A stretch of DNA of 64,000 nt from Alicyclobacillus suci (lineage in GTDB: Bacteria; Bacillota; Bacilli; Alicyclobacillales; Alicyclobacillaceae), in assembly GCF_017329615.1 (NCBI RefSeq), contig NZ_JAFMTW010000001.1, positions 124,001 to 188,000 on the forward strand, read 5' to 3'. Below the pieces are notes generated by a model. It had not been told where the DNA came from, did not search any database, and saw only the letters and a program-made list of their open reading frames with translations. The translations under genes were made by a program, and so were the position numbers. Below, in pieces: positions 18,414-25,284 of the stretch. Position 1 is the stretch's first letter. Each line of letters starts with the position of its first letter.

Positions 18414-18644
18414 ATGGAACTAAGACATTTGGAATATTTCGTAGCCGTGGCAGAGGAATTAAATTTTCGCAGAGCGGCCTTGCGGCTCAATATCACCCAA
18501 CCACCGCTCAGCCAACAGATTCAGCAACTTGAGCGCGAGATGGGTGTCGGTTGGCAGAGGCACAGCCCGTCTCCGTTCATAGAACAATTCGTTCAAACAG
18601 CTAAAGAAGTTGGTCAAACATTGTGCGCACGTATAAATCGCTAG
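18414..18644 (+). pseudogene. LysR-family regulator with internal deletion
   Basis: 76 codons. Residues 1-45 are a complete LysR DNA-binding helix-turn-helix ([32 protein letters not shown]). The frame then jumps directly to a typical LysR C-terminal end ([18 protein letters not shown]). About 215 residues of the effector domain are missing, with the frame kept. A LysR of normal length is about 290 aa. It is divergent from the dioxygenase-like pseudogene and was probably its regulator. A DNA-binding fragment might still be made, but ligand response is lost. Confidence 0.75.
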
Positions 18645-18712
18645 ACTCCAAGCAGCGTACCTATATTTATGAAATTCACCATAAATCTACTGCCTGACGG
18701 AGCCACACCATC

Positions 18713-18764
18713 AACACACCCCCGATTTTCCGTCATTCGGTGAATCGGGGTGTGTTTTGTTTTG
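18713..18764 (+). terminator. terminator after the LysR remnant
   Basis: AACACACCCCCGATT pairs with AATCGGGGTGTGTT, followed by a T-rich tail (TTTTGTTTTG). Confidence 0.8.
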
Positions 18765-18788
18765 TGGGATATCCTGCTTCACATTTCC

Positions 18789-19316
18789 TCAATATGTGGG
18801 GGGGCCGATAAAGGTGGTATGCGTAATTGGAGCGAGTGCTTCTCTGATAAGTGACTCTTGTAAACCATAGGTATGTGCCAGCACTTCTGGAGGCGTCAGT
18901 CTCAATACGTCCGATCCGCCGATAAATTGCGGAATTGGCGCATCAAATATCGCGAGTAAGTGCGTATTGTCAACCCTGGCAATCTCATAGTGCCACCAAC
19001 CTTGTGGGACGTTTGCCACCTGGCCTGGTTTAATGGGGATGTTGAGTAACTGCTTAGTAAACGGATTGATGATGGATACGAGTGCTGATCCAGAAATACA
19101 ATAAACCAATTCTGAAGCGTTTTGGTGCGTATGCGGCTCCACTACATTCGATTTACTCAAAAATATATCCAATAACGAAACATTACCTAACGTATTTAAT
19201 TCCTTTATGGAAAGCAAGTTAATTAGATTCTGACAGTCCTTAATAAAAAAGGGGTTGTTCTTCAAATCGTATTTAAATTGGACATTTGGCGATGTAAAGT
19301 CCATATACGAGACCAT
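18789..19316 (-). CDS. cupin-domain protein (oxalate-decarboxylase-like single cupin)
   Basis: 175 aa. A single cupin with the metal motif EPHTHQNASELVYCISG (HxH...E) and the second motif near VPQGWWHYE. The tail FDAPIPQFIGGSDVLRLTPP resembles the C-terminal domain of oxalate-decarboxylase-type bicupins and small spore-coat cupins. It is noticeably more AT-rich than its neighbours. The enzyme activity is unknown. The ATG overlaps the stop codon of a small upstream frame (TAATG), so the two may be translationally coupled. Confidence 0.7.
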   Translation of the reverse strand: MVSYMDFTSPNVQFKYDLKNNPFFIKDCQNLINLLSIKELNTLGNVSLLDIFLSKSNVVEPHTHQNASELVYCISGSALVSIINPFTKQLLNIPIKPGQVANVPQGWWHYEIARVDNTHLLAIFDAPIPQFIGGSDVLRLTPPEVLAHTYGLQESLIREALAPITHTTFIGPPTY

Positions 19317-19543
19317 TATGCAACCTTCCCTCTGAAAAAATAGGCATTTGCCGCATCTGGCGTATCATATGCCGATTTCCCACAGTTGCTCCAAAAAATC
19401 ATCCAGAAGAAGAGAATCTGCTCATGCGATTCTGGTTCATCGCCTAGATAAGGCATGCTGCAAAGCAGTTTAATACGTAAATCTGGCAAAATGGGCGAAT
19501 GTGCTGAGTCATATGCCCTACGATAGGACAACCCTCTAGTCAT
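19316..19543 (-). other. possible small gene or gene fragment coupled to the cupin
   Basis: A minus-strand frame whose TAA overlaps the cupin ATG. Its last 45 residues (MPYLGDEPESHEQILFF, WSNCGKSAYDTPDAAN) have a natural amino-acid composition, but I do not recognise the family. No convincing ribosome site is seen before the ATGs at 19543 or 19456. It may be the 3' end of a degraded gene. Confidence 0.3.
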
Positions 19544-19580
19544 AAATCTAAACAGACACCGACGATAAGGAGGGAGATTC

Positions 19581-19712
19581 ATGTACGGGACATTTGGCGG
19601 ATATACCCGATGGGCTGTTGTGTTCTTGATCATCTTTGTTCTGTTCTTCTTGCTAGTGCCAGCCGTTGGTTACGGTGCAGCGACCAGCTGCAGCTGTGCA
19701 GGCGCATACTAA
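19581..19712 (+). CDS. YjcZ-like small membrane peptide with Ser/Cys tail, copy 1
   Basis: 43 aa behind AAGGAGGGAGATTC. It starts MYGTFGGY, has one membrane helix (WAVVFLIIFVLFFLLVPAV) and ends GYGAATSCSCAGAY. The short MYG-Gly-rich start and single helix match the YjcZ sporulation peptide family. The C-terminal TSCSC tail is unusual and lies next to a YcaO enzyme gene that is convergent with it. A near-identical second copy follows after 60 bp. Role in spores is inferred from the family. Confidence 0.75.
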   Translation: MYGTFGGYTRWAVVFLIIFVLFFLLVPAVGYGAATSCSCAGAY

Positions 19713-19772
19713 GAACAAAACTGGTGACACAATGACTCCCACATAAGGGATCAATCACAAGGAGGAATTTCC

Positions 19773-19898
19773 ATGTACGGAGCTTTTGGTGGATATACGC
19801 AATGGGCTGTTGTGTTCTTGATCATCTTCGTTTTGTTCTTCCTGTTTGTTCCAGCTGTTGGTTATGGTGCAGGCAGCAGCTGTGCAGGCGCGTACTAA
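19773..19898 (+). CDS. YjcZ-like small membrane peptide with Ser/Cys tail, copy 2
   Basis: 41 aa behind AAGGAGGAATTTCC. It starts MYGAFGGYTQWAVVF, shares the membrane helix of copy 1 almost exactly, and ends GYGAGSSCAGAY. Copies differ mostly in the tail, where copy 2 has lost a Cys-Ser pair. A tandem duplication is evident at DNA level, including the ribosome site. A terminator follows at 19951. Confidence 0.75.
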   Translation: MYGAFGGYTQWAVVFLIIFVLFFLFVPAVGYGAGSSCAGAY

Positions 19899-19950
19899 TC
19901 CTAAACAGCAACAAAGCCATTAAAACATCACCATAGATTCAAATCGATAC

Positions 19951-19974
19951 AGGCGTCCTATACGGACGCCTTTT
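19951..19974. terminator. terminator between the YjcZ-like pair and the ycaO gene
   Basis: AGGCGTCC, a four-base loop, GGACGCCTTTT. Convergent genes lie on both sides, so it can serve both. Confidence 0.8.
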
Positions 19975-19978
19975 AGCA

Positions 19979-21940
19979 TTACGAAAACGGATGACAATCC
20001 TGATTTAAGTCATCTTCCGTCAGCGCCCGTTTGGCGTATCCCATTCTCTGTGGCAATTCGAATAGCCTTCTAAGCCCTCGAACTCTTTGAGCGCCATAGC
20101 CAAACGTAATGGGTGTCATTCCCGGTATAAAGACTTTCACAACATGCAATCCGGCGTAAGATACTTCCGGGCTGGTCTGATTCAACACAATCACGTCAAA
20201 TCCTCGGTCGTGCAAATCGTCAAGTACCGCATTGAGAATTCGTCGAATGTCGCGTGAATGCAGTTGGTATCGCCGAGCGACATCCTGATATACATCTTCG
20301 ACCGACTGGGCCCGCGTTCGATTTTCAGGCCTTAAAAGGAAAGCCCATCGCGGGGAGGCTTCGGGGAGACCGGCGACCGCGACGTGATCGAGAATATCCT
20401 TGATTTTCGTCGAATCCAGAAACATGGAAAGCGCCTCTTTGCGCCGCTCTTCCGACGTTCGCTGCAGGTTGAGCACTTGAACCGTCAATTCCCGGAGCGC
20501 ACCATAGACAGCCTGATAAGGGTTTAAATGACACGCTGAGCCACTGACAACTTTCGGGTAGTCGTTCGCTTTGTTGACTGCCACAGCACAAATGGTTGGT
20601 ATGCTAAGATCATGTGACATATTAAATAGGCGAACCTCATATCCGCTGTCCACTAAATGGCGAAAGGCCTTTGCGATTTTCGGTGGGCAATGGTTTCCTA
20701 GCCTTAGCTCAGGTAACGGCATCTTTGCGTACCACATGTTCAAAAACCCATCGCGTTCAATCACTTCGAACGTTCCATGTAACGTCGCTTCTTCCATAGT
20801 CCCCCCCATTGCACAGCCATTCGACGTCTCCTTCACAAAACGCAACGCATCCGCCGTAGGTCCATAATAGGCCATCTGCTCAGGAATCAGGACAGGCAAC
20901 TGACGTTTAGTCGAGTATGCCCAAATCCAGGAATACGGCTTCTCCTCAGCAAAAGGTTCATAGTAGGACGACGACTGCAACCACGCATCTGTGTGCAGCC
21001 CAAACTTTAATGGATGCACAGCGTCGTTGTTCAATTCTGAATATTTATCAAAGATGATAGGTCGTCGATTCACAGCCTGAAATCCACAACTGCGCTCCAA
21101 CACTTCGAGCATGGCAGATTGCTTGGCGTCAATGCTCGTCAAACCGGATCCATACCCAGCAATTTCAGCCCCACTAGGCGTATAGATATAAGCACCTGCC
21201 TCAACGTAACGGCCTTCATTCGAAAATGTATGTGTGTTGGAAATATATCCTATTTTAGGATGCACGAACAATGTTTCTAATCGTTGATAATCCACCGGTG
21301 CAACTCTCAATGCTTCTATATCGTTCACAGGATGGGAAACGAATTCCACCTGAGCAAGAGAAGGATGGTCGTCTGGTATCAGGTTACATCGAGGGCATTC
21401 GTGATTTGGAATCAGGGGCACCCACTCAATGCCTTCGGCTTGTTCATACAGCCCGACTTGCCCTTTGCAAATTGGCTCATGAGAAGATGCCAGCACAATA
21501 GTCTGTATCTCATCGGCCACGATATCGCCCAACTTGAGCAAGTCAGATGGGGACATCGCGAGCGGCTCCTCAATACTCTCTACTCCTTGAAACATTTTTA
21601 GAAGACTGTGATCAAAAGTATTTTCCCACCGCAATTGTAAACAAGTCACGCAACCAGGTATTTCTGGCGTTTCTAGCGGTCCCACGAAAACGGTCGCTCC
21701 CCTACCTAGCACCGATAAGACACTAAGTTGTAAATCCCTACACTTTTCCAGGACCAAATGCTCAAATCCAGAAGTCATATCCGAGGCCAAAATGACAAGT
21801 TTTGGGCGGAGTTTTTCTAGATCATCCAGTGAACCGTTGTGCACCATATGAAATTCACTCGTTTGACTGTACTTTTCGCACCAGGTGTCAATGATTTGTT
21901 TCCCCAAAACGGAACCGTCGTGAAATAGAACAATCTTCAT
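19979..21940 (-). CDS. YcaO-domain cyclodehydratase with fused leader-binding (ThiF/ocin-like) domain
   Basis: 653 aa. Residues 1-210 resemble the E1-like peptide-binding partner of TOMM cyclodehydratases (RGATVFVGPLETPEIPGC with CVTC, and a second CPRC pair, a possible zinc site). Residues 230-650 form a YcaO domain with ATP-site helices KQSAMLEVLERSC and EEATLHGTFEVIERDGF. YcaO enzymes cyclise Cys/Ser/Thr in precursor peptides to azolines. The C-terminus ends NQDCHPFS, a degenerate form of the proline-rich ending common in these enzymes. ATG at 21940 follows GGAGG. No dehydrogenase, protease or transporter gene is adjacent, and no annotated precursor. Confidence 0.87.
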   Translation of the reverse strand: MKIVLFHDGSVLGKQIIDTWCEKYSQTSEFHMVHNGSLDDLEKLRPKLVILASDMTSGFEHLVLEKCRDLQLSVLSVLGRGATVFVGPLETPEIPGCVTCLQLRWENTFDHSLLKMFQGVESIEEPLAMSPSDLLKLGDIVADEIQTIVLASSHEPICKGQVGLYEQAEGIEWVPLIPNHECPRCNLIPDDHPSLAQVEFVSHPVNDIEALRVAPVDYQRLETLFVHPKIGYISNTHTFSNEGRYVEAGAYIYTPSGAEIAGYGSGLTSIDAKQSAMLEVLERSCGFQAVNRRPIIFDKYSELNNDAVHPLKFGLHTDAWLQSSSYYEPFAEEKPYSWIWAYSTKRQLPVLIPEQMAYYGPTADALRFVKETSNGCAMGGTMEEATLHGTFEVIERDGFLNMWYAKMPLPELRLGNHCPPKIAKAFRHLVDSGYEVRLFNMSHDLSIPTICAVAVNKANDYPKVVSGSACHLNPYQAVYGALRELTVQVLNLQRTSEERRKEALSMFLDSTKIKDILDHVAVAGLPEASPRWAFLLRPENRTRAQSVEDVYQDVARRYQLHSRDIRRILNAVLDDLHDRGFDVIVLNQTSPEVSYAGLHVVKVFIPGMTPITFGYGAQRVRGLRRLFELPQRMGYAKRALTEDDLNQDCHPFS

Positions 21941-22055
21941 TTTAGCCTCCGCAAATGAAGTATCAGTCACTTTATTTTCGTGCACACCTCATCAGTCAAC
22001 ATATATTCGTACGTTCCTACGTATAGAACAATCGAAGCAAGACCACCCCATCGCT

Positions 22056-22087
22056 TTTACGATTGAAGTGATTTACGGTTGAAGTGA
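22056..22087. repeat. 16-bp tandem repeat (x2) upstream of ycaO
   Basis: TTTACGATTGAAGTGA is followed immediately by TTTACGGTTGAAGTGA (one mismatch). It lies 116-147 bp before the YcaO start codon, in the promoter region. Its form suggests a regulator-binding direct repeat; this is inference. Confidence 0.6.
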
Positions 22088-22180
22088 ATATTTTATAGAC
22101 AACCTACATAAACTCCTACTCGGTGCAACTGCACCACCCATATCCAAGGGCACCGCCCAGTATCCCATTCTGTGGCGGTG

Positions 22181-22285
22181 CTTCTATCCCAAATACTTCT
22201 ATCCCAAATACTTCTATCCCAAATACTTCTATCCCAAATACTTCTATCCCAAATACTTCTATCCCAAATACTTCTATCCCAAATA
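22181..22285. repeat. seven perfect 15-bp tandem repeats
   Basis: CTTCTATCCCAAATA is repeated seven times without a mismatch (105 bp). The unit is a multiple of three, so each open frame encodes a pentapeptide repeat: SIPNT or LSQIL on plus, VFGIE or SIWDR on minus. The array lies between the D-amino-acid transaminase stop and the ycaO promoter. It has no spacers, so it is not CRISPR. Perfect identity implies recent slippage expansion. In the rest of 21941-22352 only the 16-bp repeat and a hairpin are recognised. Confidence 0.95.
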
Positions 22286-22296
22286 CTCGCACTGAC

Positions 22297-22329
22297 AAAG
22301 GCGCGCAGGTCTATCACCCACGCGCCTTT
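22297..22329 (-). terminator. hairpin after the D-amino-acid transaminase gene
   Basis: AAAGGCGCG and CGCGCCTTT form a 9-bp stem around a 15-base loop, 24 bp after the transaminase stop. The T run is short. Confidence 0.6.
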
Positions 22330-22352
22330 ATTTCACATTCATTTATCACGTA

Positions 22353-23288
22353 TCACGCCGAAACGGAAGCCTTGCGCAGTTCGTCAATCTGTTGCGAAAA
22401 TGCTTCCTTCAACCGATTCACCACGTCGAAGTTTTTCGCCGTCCATTCCGTCTTACATGTATCTGGGGTAACCACAATCGGATGCGGCGCAACGTCTTGC
22501 AACGGTACAGAAACGGGCAAATCTGGATGCGACAACACCGTGTCGATTGCGAAAATTTCAGAAAGCGTCCCTGTAATAAAAATAGCATCAATAGAAGAAA
22601 GTTCAGTGACCGACAATTTCTCTTCGCGTACGGGAATACCAAGTTCGCTCGCCAGTTCGAGCACAAAGCGACGTGTGATGCCCGGCAAAATATATCTGTC
22701 CGTAGGTGCTGTAATCAGTTCCCCGCCGCGGACAAACCAAAGGTTCGAGCTCGCCGATTCGATCATCTTTCCATCCCGCACCAACAGTGCCTCATCTGCG
22801 CCTGCATCGTGCGCGGTCTGTTTTGCGATGATATTCGGTAGCAGATTCAAGGTCTTGATGTAGACATTGGCCCAGCGCTCATCGGGTTGCATCAAGAGCT
22901 TGCCAGGCGTTTGCTCGCCTTTAACCAGCACAGGTCGGACGACCGCACTGACGTTTGGTGTGATTTCCGCTGCGGGGAACAAGTGATTGCGAACTGCACT
23001 GCCGCGCGTGATTTGGAGGTAGATAGACGCTTCTGTTTCTCCACTGTGCTCAAGCAGGTTGTGAATAAGTTCCCTATATCCATTCGCATCATAGGGCGAC
23101 GGGATACGAATCGCATTCAGACTGTTTTGAAGCCGTTCGATGTGCCATTCCAGCAAAAACGGCTGGCCCCCATACACCCGAATCACTTCGTAGATTCCGT
23201 CTCCAAATTCGTGACCGCGTTCGTCAATCGCAATCGCGGCCTCACTTGGATTGACATATTGACCGTTATAATAGCCGACAACCGGCAT
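22353..23288 (-). CDS. dat: D-amino-acid transaminase (class IV, PLP)
   Basis: 311 aa. The N-terminal signature DERGHEFGDGIYEVIRVY is characteristic of D-amino-acid transaminases. The PLP lysine is in YIKTLNLLPNIIAKQ, followed by GADEALLVRDG and ESASSNLW. The phosphate-binding segment is ITGTLSEIFAI. It interconverts D-alanine and D-glutamate, which feed peptidoglycan synthesis. The ATG at 23288 follows GGGGGG at good distance; an in-frame start at 23303 lacks a site. Divergent from the HIT gene. Confidence 0.86.
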   Translation of the reverse strand: MPVVGYYNGQYVNPSEAAIAIDERGHEFGDGIYEVIRVYGGQPFLLEWHIERLQNSLNAIRIPSPYDANGYRELIHNLLEHSGETEASIYLQITRGSAVRNHLFPAAEITPNVSAVVRPVLVKGEQTPGKLLMQPDERWANVYIKTLNLLPNIIAKQTAHDAGADEALLVRDGKMIESASSNLWFVRGGELITAPTDRYILPGITRRFVLELASELGIPVREEKLSVTELSSIDAIFITGTLSEIFAIDTVLSHPDLPVSVPLQDVAPHPIVVTPDTCKTEWTAKNFDVVNRLKEAFSQQIDELRKASVSA

Positions 23289-23398
23289 ACGAAATCCCCC
23301 CACTTTGACGGAAAGTTGATATCATTATAAAGTATCAAAGGGAAGTATGCTGAATAGGTTGTCCGATATCAGTGGAAATTGGGAAGGGAACTGGGAGT

Positions 23399-23743
23399 AT
23401 GGCAGACTGTTTGTTTTGCAAACTCATCGCCGGTGAAATACCTTCAGACAAGGTATATGAGGACGATGACGTACTAGCTTTCCGCGACATTCGACCGCAA
23501 GCCCCGGTTCATGTGCTGGTCATTCCGAAACAGCATGTCGATTCGGCCCAGGCCGTTACGCCGGATGACGCTCTAATGATTGGGCGGTTACACGCGACCA
23601 TCCCGACCATCGCCAAAGCGTTGGAGATTGACCAGGACGGATATCGCGTCGTGACCAACATCGGCCGATACGGTCAACAAACGGTGCAGCACTTGCACTA
23701 CCATATCGTCGGCGGTCGGCAACTCGGGTGGCCTCCAGGTTAA
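23399..23743 (+). CDS. HIT-family nucleotide hydrolase (Hint-like)
   Basis: 114 aa. N-terminal CLFCKLIAGEIPSDKVYEDD (zinc cysteines of the Hint branch) and the C-terminal histidine triad QHLHYHIVGG. HIT enzymes hydrolyse nucleoside phosphoramidates or dinucleotides. Start at 23399 gives the usual MADCLFCK N-terminus. Its stop overlaps the stop of the convergent osmC gene by four bases. Confidence 0.92.
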   Translation: MADCLFCKLIAGEIPSDKVYEDDDVLAFRDIRPQAPVHVLVIPKQHVDSAQAVTPDDALMIGRLHATIPTIAKALEIDQDGYRVVTNIGRYGQQTVQHLHYHIVGGRQLGWPPG

Positions 23744-24204
23744 TCTGGAAGGCCATCCTGCACGACATCGAGCGGTGGCACCTCAGTGCCGTTTAGAATC
23801 AAATGTGGAATGACATTGGCGTTGACAGAGCCGATAGCGGAACAGTATTTTTCCTCGCTTAATCGGATGGCACGCCATGCTTTAGCAGGTGGGACTTCCC
23901 CCGTCAGGCGATATGTCAAATGAATTTCCGTGAAAGCTTGGGGATATTCATCTCGACGTATGCCGGAAGCGTCGATTTCCATTCCTTCAAGTTTCAGGCG
24001 CATCCGCTCAAGAATCATTGCAATGTCGATTCCCGTACAGCCGACAATCCCCATCAACAAAAGCTCCATTGGACGATTACCCTGTCCTGTCCCGCCTTCT
24101 TCACGGCGCGCGTCCATATACACTGTATTTCCAGATGGCCCGTCCGCCTGAAAGTGACGCTGGCCGAGCCATTTACTTGTAACCTTCATTTCCAAACACG
24201 ACAC
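23740..24204 (-). CDS. OsmC-family protein
   Basis: 154 aa at most. The redox-active cysteines are in GIVGCTGIDIAMIL and SEEKYCSAIGS, the pattern of OsmC/Ohr peroxiredoxin-like proteins. GGTGQGNRPMELLLMG is the typical loop before the first Cys. It probably reduces organic hydroperoxides. The start is uncertain: GTG 24204, TTG 24195 (best spaced behind GGGGGG) or ATG 24189. Confidence 0.85.
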   Translation of the reverse strand: MSCLEMKVTSKWLGQRHFQADGPSGNTVYMDARREEGGTGQGNRPMELLLMGIVGCTGIDIAMILERMRLKLEGMEIDASGIRRDEYPQAFTEIHLTYRLTGEVPPAKAWRAIRLSEEKYCSAIGSVNANVIPHLILNGTEVPPLDVVQDGLPD

Positions 24205-24277
24205 CCCCCTCGCTATGTATTGTATCGCGCATTTGAATTGTCGTCATCCAAGGAGGGCCATGCTTGTTAGAAAAACG

Positions 24278-24619
24278 TCATCTTACCTGAATGGTCCCGA
24301 ACATCCCTGGCTCGGGAACCCCTGACTTGTCCGAATAATATTGAAATGCCCCCGTTTTATCTGGTGTAAATCGCACGTCAACACGCTGTCCTGGCTGTAA
24401 ATTCTGTGTAAACACATAAAATGCTGGGAGCACAAAATTATGTACATTCAATCCACGATTCTGGACCAATACATGCACTTCTTGCCCCCTTGTAGACTGA
24501 ATCGTACCTGGTTGAATGGAACCGTCTCTCAGCGTCACTTGCACCGTTTGCGCATAGGCGGCGGAGAATGGGAAGAATATCGTCAACAACGCGACGCTAC
24601 ACAAGCGGGTTAGGCGCAC
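24278..24619 (-). CDS. secreted cupredoxin-like protein
   Basis: 113 aa. A signal peptide (RLCSVALLTIFFPFSAAYAQ) precedes a small beta-domain resembling the cupredoxin_1 family (VHNFVLPAF, then FQYYSDKSGVPEPGMFG). The Cys of the classical type-I copper site is missing: the loop reads YYSDKSG. One His (VHNF) and one Met (PGMFG) remain, so normal blue-copper function is unlikely. GTG at 24619 follows GGAGG TATTAGG and is the best start; longer open frames upstream are not coding-like. Confidence 0.72.
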   Translation of the reverse strand: MRLTRLCSVALLTIFFPFSAAYAQTVQVTLRDGSIQPGTIQSTRGQEVHVLVQNRGLNVHNFVLPAFYVFTQNLQPGQRVDVRFTPDKTGAFQYYSDKSGVPEPGMFGTIQVR

Positions 24620-24720
24620 CCTAATACCTCCGTCTCGTCTGTAAGTCATGTCGTTAGCGTGGCTTTGACAAGATAGAATCATACACACGGATGAACACAT
24701 TGGTGCGCCTTTCCCTATCT

Positions 24721-25284
24721 CTACGCATGTGCTACAGCGGCGTATCCTGCAAACGCGCACACCGCGCCACAAGTCGCACCGCCAAGCGCGCCGACCAAAA
24801 CATCGCTCAAATGATGTAAACCACAGTAAATTCGAGAGAAGCAAAGTAGAATAGCAAGTACGAGAAGAAACCATGGGTAAAACGGCAGATGCAGGGCACC
24901 ACAAGCCAATGCCATCGATCCGCCCGCGTGATTGCTCGGAAACGACTCCCCTCGTTCGTGTTCCAGCAAAGGTTCAAACGGTTCCGTGTCAAATGGGCGC
25001 GGACGATTCGTCAAGCGGCTGACAGGTTCGTGCAAGGCACGAATCAGAAGGGCCGCAACAATCGATGAGGCTACGGAAACAAAGGCGACTTCTGCCGTGG
25101 TCACCTCAACGATATTCGCAGCAGCGATGACGAGAATGGCCAACATGACGATAGGCGTGTACTTTGCCGCAATAATCATGAGTGCGTTTAGCCATGGCGC
25201 CGTAATCCACAATTTTTCCAACCGTCGCGTCACCACTGCGTCCGCCAGGCTGAATCCGCGCCAGAGCCAATCCGTCAACCCCAT
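24721..25284 (-). CDS. PAP2 phosphatase, undecaprenyl-diphosphatase-like
   Basis: 187 aa, the length of BcrC-type enzymes. The three PAP2 motifs are present: RLTNRPRPF, SFPSNHAGG and SRIYCGLHHLSD. There are five or six membrane segments. It probably removes phosphate from undecaprenyl diphosphate or another lipid phosphate at the outer membrane face. Its start overlaps the end of the PLD-type lipoprotein gene by ten bases, so the two are co-transcribed and perhaps act on related lipids. Confidence 0.85.
   Translation of the reverse strand: MGLTDWLWRGFSLADAVVTRRLEKLWITAPWLNALMIIAAKYTPIVMLAILVIAAANIVEVTTAEVAFVSVASSIVAALLIRALHEPVSRLTNRPRPFDTEPFEPLLEHERGESFPSNHAGGSMALACGALHLPFYPWFLLVLAILLCFSRIYCGLHHLSDVLVGALGGATCGAVCAFAGYAAVAHA

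Noticed and set aside
22181..22285. CRISPR array
   Set aside because: The units are directly contiguous with no spacers, and no cas genes are present.
22123..22863. Plus-strand reading with SIPNT repeats as a repeat protein
   Set aside because: It runs antisense through the D-amino-acid transaminase gene, has no ribosome site, and its length is due to the three-divisible repeat unit.
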